Assembly: GCF_001949145.1 (NCBI RefSeq)
Contig: NW_019091550.1
Coordinates: 318,724-351,208 of the forward strand
Length of the DNA stretch: 32,485 nucleotides
Direction of reading: 5' to 3'
Source of the DNA: Acanthaster planci
Lineage: Eukaryota; Echinodermata; Asteroidea; Valvatida; Acanthasteridae
The notes beneath the pieces are model-generated. The model did not search any database. It had not been told where the DNA came from and saw nothing but the letters and a program-made list of their open reading frames with translations. Of this stretch, positions 1-12,500 are shown piece after piece. How positions within the stretch are numbered: the first letter of the stretch is position 1; each line of letters begins with the position of its first letter. Position numbers and translations under genes: made by a program.

Positions 1-436
1 CATTTTTGTGGCTTTTTGGTTAGCTCTGTTTCATGACATTCATAGCTTTCTGATGGGACACTTGTCATTCACATTAACAAAAACACTGATATGATGAGAT
101 TATGGTTACTTGAGAAATAATAGATACATGTCCGTGTACTTGAAGGTCTGATGTGTTGAATAGACTAGTGTAACCATTGAAATGAAGGTCATTCAACTGT
201 CACCAGGCCAAATGCATGTACATGTAGTAAGGCTATCAATTGGAATTGTTGTAATACTTATGACCTGTAATTGGTATTCATACTTGTATATGGGATGACA
301 TTTGTTTGGTTTCTCCATTGCCTGAAAGCTGTGCACTGAATTCTAAAATGAAAACAAGGTCTTGCAAAGAATTGGTTCTTAGATTTCTTAGGGCTTGTGA
401 CTTATGGATATATGTTTTGTCCCCTTTTTGTTGTAG

Positions 437-549
437 TACTTCAAAAAGCAATCTCAGCTGATGCATTGGAGGAATATGAGGGAATTAGAAATAAACATAA
501 GGCAGTGATGGACTCCTATGGAAAACTTGCTCAAACATCTGACCCTCAG
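437..549 (+). CDS. GLE1: GLE1 exon (first visible), coiled-coil end
   Basis: The acceptor is TTTTTGTTGTAG ending at 436. Two bases complete a codon begun in an exon outside the window, then 37 codons run through [10 protein letters not shown] and KLAQTSDPQ. The donor at 550 is GTTGGT, a weak match to GTRAGT, but the reading frame joins phase 0 to the next exon. The first residues are the least conserved part of the model, so the exon is supported mainly by frame, splice sites and its charged helical composition. Confidence 0.85.
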
Positions 550-3500
550 GTTGGTGGATTATTCACACTACGTCTTCCACCTTTAAACAGAGTGGGACTG
601 TTTTTGTGGTCTTCCAAGTTTAGGTTAAAAAATTTGCAATACCCATTTTTTTAAGTTGAGTTCTTTTCCGTGTGATATTGGAAATTGAATCCAGGCCACA
701 GTGGTGAAAGGCAGGTTGCTTTACATGTACATGCTAGTTGTCCACAGTGGCGGATCTGGGAGGGGGGAGGCCAGTGCAGCCATACCCCCAGCAAAATCGT
801 TGGAGCTACTGGTACATTGTTTCTAATTTTCCTTCCTCCCCAAAGCATGTAAAAAGTCACAAAGTGTAGCTTCACCACTTAGACAGGTCAGACAGGCCAT
901 GAAATGCAATAGGAAATGCTTGTTGTGGGTTCAGCCCTTGCTCATCTGTGCCACCTGATATACATGTATATGTGCTACCAATACGTGCACTTCATTAACC
1001 TCATCTTGGAAGTTAACTTGCTACTACACTGCTTGAATTGTTGATCTTTGAACTCTTATCCAAGAACTTTCCATTTTCCTGTTCTTTTGTTTAGTTGAAA
1101 AAGTATCGATTTGACCTCCAAAAGGCTGTGAATGTCCCTGTAAATGCCATCTCTAATCAGTGTGGTTCCCATCTGATGGACAAGCTGCAACGACTAAGAT
1201 CACTACTCTTAGGAGAAATGGTGAATGTGTCTGGCCGAAGGGTGTCTGCATCTCAGAACACAGAGGGCCAACCATTTGTGAAAGATCTTTTGGCCAAGAA
1301 AATAGTGGTATGTTTTTTTATATTCATGCATGTTGCTCTTCCTACCTGGTGTGCTTTTTAGGTAATAAGTAAACAACTGTAGACAGTTTTGGTGTTTGGT
1401 CAAAATTGCAGTTCAACAGTTGTGAGTGTACATTATGCCAGTAAAAACGGCTGCGGGTTTTTACTGTAACCTTGTAAGCAAGGACGTCCATGATTGGTAC
1501 ATGGAATGAAAACAGATGCATTGGGGAACAGGCATATTATCCAATTGGAAGGTTGCATACAAACATGCAAGGCATGACAATAGATGAATGGCCGATAGTA
1601 CTGGGTACTCGCATAGACCATGCATGTTTATGGCTGCTGATGATAAGGTTGAGTGTGAAACAGTACTGGTGTGACAGTGAAATGCATGTATAAATATGGC
1701 GTTATCCACCATAACAGGATAAAAGAAAGCAATTGTACAAAAAGTATAATTTGAAAAATGAAATTTGTCTCAGTGATCTCAGAAGAAAATCATGCATGAT
1801 GTACGCTTGACTCATTCTGGACATGGAGGAATTAATCATGCATGGAAAAGTAGCCAGGGATGTGAAATGGCCGCTTTTTTTTTTTTCGAGTATGCCGAAT
1901 TTCATTTCAGCTTTTTTTGCCACTGACAGACTACATTTTTCTTGTTTTTCTTCATTGCGTAAACGCCGATTTTTCCATTTTTAAAATTTCTTTCTACCAA
2001 TGCAACGGCCAGGCCAAACACCTGCGAAAATAGTTCTTGAGTGCCGTAATGCACACGGTTGAATCAACTTAATTGTAGGCCTACAGTACTTGTACATGGG
2101 TTATTCTACACATGAGGGGTCCGATTCAGTTCAGTTCATGAATTAATAGATATATTACCTGTCAAACAAATAGAAATAGTTTGAAATCAATTTAGGTGAT
2201 ATTACCATGTCAAATGACACTGGTTTAATAGACACAAAAATTTCACACTTTTGGACCCTGAATCTATGGAATAACCCACATGCACATGCACTTGCATACA
2301 CCAGTATAAATCTGTGCATACTTTTTTGGCATGTCTCCACATGCAAGCCTCAGCATAAACAGCATCCTGGGAACCACCCGATCATTGTGTTGTGATTGGC
2401 TGCCAATGAAATATCAATATTCATGTATGTGTCAGTTGGACTTGAAATGGCCGTTTATGTGTCAGCGGAAGTAGTGACTAACAATTGGGTATGCTTGAGG
2501 TGGACACGATGGTTGAGGGTGCAATCAGGGTTCCTGGACAAGTAGACATCCCGGAAGGAGAGCTGCCCATCTTGTTATTGCTCCATGGTGAACTTGATGG
2601 CAGGGTGTTGCTGGATGAGATATGCAAGGAATTCTTAGAGATGATCTGGACCATAGGGCCATATGACGAATGTGTCGTCAACATAGTGCAGCCATAGGGT
2701 GGGTTTGAGGTCTTGGAGAGCAGTGGTGGCGTTTCAAACTCTTCCATGAAGATGTTGGGTAGGACTGGAGTTATAGGAGATCCCATGGAAGTCCCAGTCG
2801 TCTGCTCGTAGAACTTGCCTTGGAACTAGAAGAAGCTGGATGACACGCATAGCCAGACGAGGTCAACAATCTGGGCGGAGGAGAAAGCTGTACTTTCAAA
2901 AGAGGCTCTGACTTGGATGCAGTCTTTGACAAGGCCAAGTTAAAATCTGTGGAATGGATATGGATGGAATCTCTGTGATGGAATAGGCCATGGGTAGGCA
3001 ACACAATCTGCACCCAGAAAATCCAAAAGCCTGGACATGCGATTTGCATTATTTGTCACAAAGAATTCAATTTTAAAAACATGGTCGAATCAGGTGGAAA
3101 AAGGGCCAACTCACTCTACAAACCTTACTTACGGATTTTTCCTGTGATTATTTTTATGTGTGAAGAAGTGTTGACCCAATTAGAGGAATTTGCTTACTTT
3201 TTGAAAAATATGATTTTTAATGAAACATACAACTTTTGGATTTTCTGAATACAGTTTTGTGACAATCCCAGAGGTTAGCAGGTCAGGTTATTACACACAT
3301 ACTGGTATGCATATGTGCATTGCGGAGCAGTAGTGAAGCAGAGTAAGAGATAAACCTGACTGCTTCTATCAGCTCATGTAAATGTTATGATTGACCTTAA
3401 CTAAGAAATGCTCCAACATCCATCTTTTCTTTTTCAGCGGAAGTTGTTACCATTTTAACATAACTAATTTTTTGTTATTAACAGAAACAAAGTGATGAAC

Positions 3501-6500
3501 AGGTGTCATCCAACTATGAGTCAGCATTTCCATTTGCAGCCATTGCTGTTACTCTGTGGTGTGAATTCCCAGACGTTGGAGAGCTTATGTTAGCACACTT
3601 CTACCTCAAGTGCCCCTTCCTAGTACCCTACCATATCACCAAGAGTCAAGATCAGTCGAATGAGGACTATTACAAGTAATGTTTGGGCTGAAAATAATCA
3701 ATTATTAAAGTAATTCAAGAAAACTGTCTATGTAACCGCACCTTCTCCTAATGGTCCTACAGAGGCCTTTGTTATCAATTGGGCCTTTGATTAAGCAGCA
3801 TGTATTTGTATTACTCACCATGTAAACAGAGAGATGGAGAGTGTGTGAGACAACCCAAATTTGGATGGGATAGCTCTGTTGACCGTGGTTGCATTCTAAA
3901 GACTAAAGATCCACACACGGTGTTTTCGCAGCAATTGGGTTTGATCTAGTTGAAACAAAATAACTTCGATAAAACAAATTCAACCGTGTGAACAAACTAA
4001 ACAACTGTATTTGTGTTGTCGAGGAAAGATATATAAAGAATTCATTGAACCATTTCAAGCTATTACAACTGAGTCATTTCAACCTTATGATACCAGTTCT
4101 TTGGTTTTTTGATTTGTTATTATTATCTTAAAATCCTTCTTGTCCCAAGTGATGACAAATGATTGATCAGTGTGGGCAGGGACCTTAGTCAATCCAAAAT
4201 GGATAGAAATTTCATTGTTACACTTACACACTGATTTGGTGTATATTTTCTAGATCACTGGGTTACAATTATGAGAGTGATGGTGTCGTAGAGAAGCAAG
4301 ACAAGTACCTGCGGAGGATGTCTGGTTTTATGCGTCTGTATGCAGCAATCATGATCACACAACCAATGCCAGGCACCAAAAAGGTTCAAGATAAATCTTT
4401 ACTCACTCAAGTACTGTAATAGCAGAATGAATGACGGCACTCTTGGCCCCTTTCATTTGGTACCTACTCAAGATTCATCATATAAAACGTAACCTTATTG
4501 TTAAACACACAGTATTTACTTGTGATGCAGTTTGTTGCTTTGGTCCTTAGTTTTATATTTGAAGAAAACACACACAGGACCCAAATCAAACCCTAAAAGT
4601 GCATGTACTATACATGTATATAGCAGTTGTCTATGGAATGACCCTGCTTGGGATCACAGTGTTTTAATCCGTTTGATAAACAGAACTCATACAGTTTATA
4701 CTTTTCAAGAGAAGCATGGAATAATTTGATGTTGTTTTCTATATATATACATGTAGGTTCACCCATATGGAATAGATCATGCATGGAAATGGTTAGCACG
4801 ACTGCTCAATGTGGAACCCCAACCAGACATTACTGCAACAATGCTTTTTGATTTCTTAGAGGTGAGTAATTATCTGTCGTGTTAAAAGTAGACAGTTAAA
4901 TTTTATATAGCACCTGAAAAAATGCTCTTTTGGGAGGCTGAGTTGATTCAAATAATTGAAAATTTGAACATTCAACCTTTTATTCAATCAAAGATTCAAA
5001 AGTTTGGAAGTACTTAAACAATTACAGAAGCAGAAACAGAATACACGTATTTGACCAAAAGTTACTGAAGAAAAGCTTAAAGAAACAGTGCAGTGAATTT
5101 TCTTAGAATACTGCTCTCCATTGTATGAAAAATGTTTGAAATCTTTTGGAGTTAAGGGGACCTTTTGTACATATTCACAGTTGATCAAACTTGTCCAGAA
5201 AAGTAAGGGCAACCGTTATTGTCATGTAAATCCAGGAAGATCTTTTTGAGGTTTCATGTTGTCATGTTCACATTTTGAACCCTAAATTTGCTCTTTGAAA
5301 ACATTTAAGAAAAGATTGCTCACTGGCTTGTTGCCACGTATTAATACATGTACATTGAACAACAATTGCACATCAAAATGGAAATCTTTTTGTATTAAAT
5401 ATTTTATGCACAAATGAATGCAACACTGAGGTTCTGTGCCTCAGACTACATCAGAATTTTGCTTGTGATTATTCAAATTCATGTTAGTGTAAAACCAGAA
5501 AGGCTTCAAACTACAGATAAAAATAGCAAAACAAAACTTGAAAAGAAGGTTAACCACTTCCTGCTGGGGATTCCGGATCTGGATACGTGTGCTTTATATG
5601 TGTGGCCGGAGTCTCCGAATCAGACAAAGGGAACAGGGCCTTGTAACAAAAGACCAGGCTGCTGGGCATTACCAACATTTTTTCACTCTCAAAAGTGGAG
5701 ATAATCCAGCCTTGTTTTGAAACAGTATACCACGGTTTGGGGCATTTAGAGTGAGCGGATTACCACCTGGAACAAAAGCGCTCTACCACTGCAGCAATGA
5801 GCCACACAGCACCGCTGCATGCTAATCTGGCCCCTATTGAAAAGACTGAGCAGTGCACTGAGCCAGGTTCGTGAAAAAAAAAAAGTTATAAGTTACCGCA
5901 CAATCTGGGTTCTTTTTACAAGGCTGCAGGCCTGGCTGAAATACTCAGGCGTCATAGATTTTGTCTGTCCGGCTAGAGGGGCCACCAGACAGTCCTCCAC
6001 GTGTTTGTAAGTGTCCAGTAAATGAAGAGAGGAATTTTTAAGGATTTTGAAAACAGAAAAAAATGATAAATATCTCGGCCCAGTATCACCAACATTGATA
6101 ACTGCCCTGGCAAGAAGTGGTTAATTGAAGCTCAAAGGTGTAATTTCTAGGATTTTAGTAAAATATTTCTATTACACAGTCCCTTTAAAGAATAGGTAAT
6201 TTTGGCCTAATTATTGGGCTTATGAATTCAGCTGTCTTTAAAGGGTCAATGCAGAGAATTTTTCTTTCGACACACATTTTGGGCATTGTTATACTCCTGT
6301 TCACAATATGATGCCCTTTTGTGTATAACAGTATTGAAAAGTCAATTTTTCTTATCGCCAAAGAAAAAATTAAGGACTACAGATTTTAGCAGGTGTTTGT
6401 GGCCAAAGGTTTTTCATCTACATTAAAATTTTGCTGATGAATATGGAAGTTTGCATTAGCATAACCAAAAGAGAGCATTTTTAAAGTAATAAAATACAAA

Positions 6501-9500
6501 ATGAAATTTTGGTTAATTGAAACAGAAGAGGGCATTTTCAAGGGTCAAAATTAATCACATTACGTAGAACCTTTTAAGTTAATGCTATAAAATTAGACTT
6601 GATATCAAGTCCGTAATTGGTCGGGTGTAGTCCACCTTTCTCGCGATGCGTGCTGTTTAATAACATGTGGGAACAGTTAGTGCAACCTTGCTTCCCAATC
6701 AGTTTGATGGTGTATAAAAAGTCAGTTGAACATTTATTAACAACAACCACATGTTTACATTATTCTAAAAAGATGATTTACATCTACCATACAAGCATCA
6801 GATCTGCTACCAAAAAAGATAGTTATAAGATTTGTTCTTGGATATGTATTTGTCTTCATGCGCCATATTCATCTTCAGCACTAATATGAATGACAAACAC
6901 GACCGACTAACGACTGGATTTCAAGTCTACTATGAAATATGCAATTTTGGAACTAAATAAGTGAATATTTCACACGTTTTTAGATCTTTGATTTTCACCA
7001 TCATAAAATTTAAAAATAAATTATTCAATTATTGATCCATTATCCAAATATTCAGATAATTGGCAAGGCCTAGTCTTTCGAGTGGTAGGTCAATGGTCTT
7101 GTGCCTTGGAAGAGTGGAAGTTCTATTACTTGGTTGTCCCCCTAAAATTGCTGAATTTGAAGATAATGCAAGGCTTTATTCAGGTGATTCTTGGATTTCT
7201 GTTGGATTCACTCAGGCATATATTTATGCAGTGAAAAGAATTATTTCATTTAGTGGCTGATGAAATGACACCCAATTACATCATTTTGCCAGGTCACCAA
7301 TAAACATCATTTACATAATACAAGTATGGTACAAGTACAGAAATAAAGCACAGTTTATAATTTTTATCCAAAACTACAGAAGTACGTGTACCTACAGAAC
7401 AGCCAAACTTGAACAAAACCAACAACTGATGAAACAAAAGTATTGCAAGAGAACAGCACACCCTTGAGATTACTGTTTGGCTTTTGAGGATTTGCATAAG
7501 CATCTGGGTGACTCCATCAATAAAAAGGATTGAATATTGGGAGAGTGGGGGAGGGACCCTCCTACAAACCATTCATCAAATGCTGACAGACTAAAGTATG
7601 GATTCAAACATTGCTGGACATGTGCATGCATGTTACTTCATCCTGTGATGTTCAAGCATTGGTAGGACACTAGCCAGTCACCTGTTTTGCATTGTCGTGT
7701 GCACAAATTCAAATGTAAACCCAACTGCGTAATGCCTGTTCAGAGTCCCCATTACTTTCGTATTTAGCTCAGGCTGAGAAACTTTTTTTATGCCATTTGT
7801 TGACTGTGATTTATACAGGTTAAAAATGTCAGAAAACCATTATTCCCTAGTTTTGTTTTGTGGTTTGTGATTCTGTTATTTACCAAAGTTTGCTTTGACC
7901 TGAAGCTTAATTGACAAATGTGGCCACAACCCACCTTGAACTGAAGTGCACCCTCAGTTGGCGAAAAGAAAGACAGGTGGTTACATGTGGGTTCTTGCGC
8001 ATGTTCTGCGTGTACACAAAGACCATACATGCTGGAGTGAATTTGTTACGCGTACTCTTTGTGCTCCACGTCAAATGCGCATACATGTATGCTTGCGCCT
8101 CATGGTGCGCCTATGCGGGGAGTACCAAAAAAATATGCCCTCTTTTGTTGTTCCGCTTGGAGCAGATAATTGGACAGGCAGCTGTGGGCCTGGGTCAAAT
8201 GGAGCAACAGTCATATTAAGTAGGAAGGCATGTTGATGTGGGCTGTCCTGATGGGGTCTTAACATGCATCTGGATCAATGCATTGGAAAGCTGATTCACT
8301 CCCCAATTTAGGTATTTGTTAGGGGACCAGGCTATGGCTACACTACAGTGACCACTATCCTGAACATCATCAGCCCATGTCTTGCAAGACAAGCAATTTT
8401 TATGAGTCATCTTAAATTCATCTGGGACATGTTGTGGACAGTGTTGCGGGTTAAGGTTGTTTAATTTTTAACAACACGAAGCAGTCAGGTTGTTTTACAC
8501 ATGTCCCCTAACTGCAGTTTAGGGTTTGGGCCAAGCTGGGCACTCAGTGACACACTATGTGTCCACTATACTGGAAGTAATGTTGATATAATAGCTTTAT
8601 GATAACCAATCAGTTTAAATGCTCTCTACAGACATTTTCCACTTGTACATTAACTGAATATAGTTTCTCATTCCAATAAAAGTTTAAGGGCATAACTGTC
8701 ATTTGCTAATGTATGCTTTTAATTTTTTTATTTTCTTCTGCCTAAGTTTTTTTTTAAATTAATGGTTCATTTAAAAAGACTCTCACAGCCAAAGGCTGAA
8801 TTACAGTTATTTTACAATTTTTAGAAAACTAAAATACATGGAATTGAAAATTTGGATAATGGAAATATAATCATCCGTTACAAACTACATCAAGTACACA
8901 CAGAAGTTAAAGCATATCAAAAAGACATGTAAATGAATGAACAACATGTTAATAACTAATCTAACAACACTGACTAAGAAGTGATATTGAAGACTAAAAA
9001 AAAAAAGCACAGACATGATGAACCAGAAACTAAAGTTGATTCAAAATCCATGCTAAATAAGGGATAAGCTGAATTTGGAGTGGTCGTACTGCAGCTTGAA
9101 GGTAATTTGTCAGTATTCCTTAAATTGTTCTGAGGGGGAAGCCACTGTCTGTGAACCCCAGAATTGAGTAGAGAGTTGCCAAAATTGAGGGAAAGAACTT
9201 CCAGTCTATCAGACATACCGGTAGGAGGAATGTTTCATGATTAACAAATATCACTTAGGTTGAATTTTACAACAGTCAACAGTAAAAATTACACAAAGAG
9301 CTTTACTCTGCATGTTCTCCAGGCACTCCTTTTGTGTTTTAGTCAAACCACAAAACCAGAAAGGTGAAGCATACTCAAGAGTAGGCCAAATGATGTATTA
9401 ACAAGTCGGTAACAAGAATATTACATTTCAGTTCTCAAAGAAAGTACAATTTTCAATGAAATGCTTTACACATGGAATTAACTTGGGTGTCCCATTTCAA

Positions 9501-12500
9501 ATTGTCTTGCTCATAGATGCCTTACAGTTAAGAATAGAGTGAAAGAAAATATAGTAAACGCTGCATTCTTGGTACATATTGATGTTAATTTACCTGCAAG
9601 CAAAACATTCCTTTTTAACCCTCTGGCCATAAATAAAAAAAGAGGTTGTGACCATCACAGTGCACTCAGGTGGCTCGTGTTGAGCTATCCAAACTTTGGT
9701 TTGTTTATTGCTTTTAATGTACCTGGTACATTCTCACATTGTATATTTAATATTTTACATTTGCTTTTTAGCTGTTTTTACGTGAACTGGGATCAATGGG
9801 AGATTAGTGAAATTTCTCATTGAATGATAAATAAATATATGTGGTGGCTCTTGTGGAAACCACAAACCAGTCTTGTTGGGCCACCTGCTGTGTGCCCTTT
9901 GGTCAAATGTGAAAAAGTCATTCACAGCTGACAACTTGCTACTGAAAACTCATCGGTAATTGTCCCGGACAAGTGTAGGGTTTCTTTTGGTGAAGTAAGT
10001 GATTCCACCCACAACTTATCAACAACTTGACCCCGACAAATTTTGAGATAGTTCCCTATGTCTCTTCAGTCAGAAAAGAAAGGGGGCCAAAGGATATCAT
10101 AAGGGGTGCAACTGAGGTACACCTGTAACTTAAACACAGATACACTGATATCTACGCTGATGAAACCAAACTATCCTAGGATGTGGGAGAGATCCCCATT
10201 TTGTCAAAGATTGACAGGTGTATGAATGATTTGGTTGCTAGGGAACTGCAATCTCTGGCTTCAAAGAACTGAGTGCATGTACCGGGTCATGCTAGACACA
10301 TGATACACTGGTGTTGTTAAACAAGGTAACATTGTAGACAAGTCAGTACCCACTGATGAAGAGTGTGCATTTCATCAAAAGTTTTAACCCGCTTGCACTG
10401 CAAGTGTTTAATTACAATTTTTAAGACTTTATTCTCGGCAACCATTCCTCTTCTGTGGCCAATCAAACAGAATATTTACTGTAAATACTAAGGGGTCATC
10501 CATTCATTTTTGTCATTTTCACAAGTGTACAAAGCGTACTGTTTTTCCTGGTTCCCCTCTTCCCCTCTAAAAGGGTACAAAATAAAATGCTGATTTCTCT
10601 GTGGTGCCCCAGGACCCATTCTAACTCACAATGTAAGGCTGTTAATGTGCAGTAGACAACCAGAGAATAGTGGCAGGAGGAAAAGCAATGTCCATGACAG
10701 GCCTCGACATTCACGGTTTTGTGATTGCCTGAGACAAATTCCTCTTTCAGTTCAGGCAAGTAATAATTAAGGACAAATTGCCTGATGGGCAGGTACTTTT
10801 TTCTTAAAATAAAAGTGTCCATTTTTTGTGTCCAAGAATAGCAATCAGAAAATGTGCCTTTGATTTGTCCTCCTCTTCACAATTGCTTATAAAAAGTGGT
10901 AAAAAGTATACAGTTCTGTGGTTACAATGATTTTTTGCATCGTTACGTACATGTACATGTACAAACTTGTGTGTATTAAGTATGCTGGGTACCAAACCTC
11001 ATAGCACACATGGCACAGCGGAGCTTTGGGGGAAGCTCGAAGACTGTTTCACATGTGGCTGTGATTTCAACGTTAGTGAATTTTGCCTGGTACTTGTGTG
11101 TGTGCTTTTTTCATATGTGAACACCAGGCAAAATCGTCAAGTGGTTAAGAAATAGCTGTTGCCCAAGCTTGTATGAATGATGCATCAGAGTCCCATGCTT
11201 TCTCTGCACACACGCATTTGTTGGGGGTGATTGTTGGCCGTCTATGATAATTGTCATTTTTAACAAGTTTCTAAAGTGTACACAACCAGTTCACCCCCAC
11301 CCCACCAGCGTACGGTTTGTACGCTCATAAAAATGATGACAAAAACGGATGACCCCTAAATGAACTGGATATTTAGAGGTTTAGTCTATAATTTAATAAA
11401 CAAAACATGCATTCCTATGATAGTTGGAGTCTGTATCTTCTTCCGCTGCTGCTTGACTCATTGTACTTCTTGTTGATTTATTTACAGTGAATGATAATAC
11501 TAGACCAGTCTGGAATTCACTACAGATGTGATGGCTTATCAACTACAGGAAAGAATGTTGAACAAAAATCTGCACAGTTTTAAAAGTTGTGATGAAGCAC
11601 TTTCAGTCCAAGTTTATTTTGAAAACTTTCCATCACAACTTTGCATGAAAGTAAAACCAGATTATTTGCTTTTTGTTAATGGGAAAAAAACATGTTTGTG
11701 TTTCCTTTAAAAGGTGTGTGGTAATGCTCTCACTGCCGCGTACAGTAGACAGTTCTTCAAGCTCATCCGAGTGCTTTACAAAAACTACTTCCCTAAGTAA
11801 GTTTAAGCTTTTTGATAAAACCTGCATCAGTTTCAAGATACTTGACAAGATGATAATCCACAAACATGACAAAGAAAAGATTTTGTTGGTACCAAAAAGA
11901 CAAAAGGTGGATCTCATGCCATGCTTATCTGGTGCAGTCAAATTTAAATGAACAATGTGATGATTCTCTGAACAACCACAAAGAAATAGAAATGCAGATA
12001 GCCAACATTGGAAAGCACCAGGTAACAAAATTACAAACAAAAGGTGATATTTTTAAATGCCACATCTCACAAGTACAAGATACTTGGTGATCAGAGAAAT
12101 CCATTATCAATCCACATTGTGGTTTTATCATTCTTGTATTTGAAAATTAGACATCAGGAGCAGCCAAGAGGTCCACTGTATCTTAGGGATCAGTAACACA
12201 AGACAGACATTACAAACAAATGTAAAGTCATCCAGACTCAAGGATAATTTGAGTACACAGTCAAAAATTACCAAAAAGTACATTTTTTGAATTGCTGAAG
12301 TACATTTTAACATAGGATTTTTCGTTTTATGAGCCTTACATTGTATTTGAAGGTTGCAGGAGATTTTCCAAGTCAAATGTCTATAGCATGTAAGGGATGT
12401 TGCACCTGGTTTAACCATGGGTTCTTGTGTAAATGACAGTCACTCTAATTAATGCCAACACAGATTGTATACCAAGTCCTGAAAGCTGTCCTGTAAGAGT

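Larger units (their letters stand above)
1308..3484 (+). other. GLE1: GLE1 intron with the Penelope relic
   Basis: Bounded by GTATGT and TTATTAACAG. Apart from the Penelope-like relic (2480–2950) and the hairpin at 1439 I see no gene. Open frames at 1433–1923 and 2155–2395 show no similarity or splice context. Confidence 0.8.

Noticed and set aside
2485-2697. Plus-strand open frame reading [20 protein letters not shown]
   Set aside because: It is the antisense shadow of the Penelope-like reverse transcriptase on the minus strand.
7911-8265. Overlapping open frames of about 100 codons in the GLE1 intron
   Set aside because: No splice sites in matching phase, no similarity, and both strands open.
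11633-12040. 135-codon minus-strand open frame across the GLE1 exon at 11714–11796
   Set aside because: It is antisense to a well-supported GLE1 exon, extends into both introns and has no similarity; a shadow frame.
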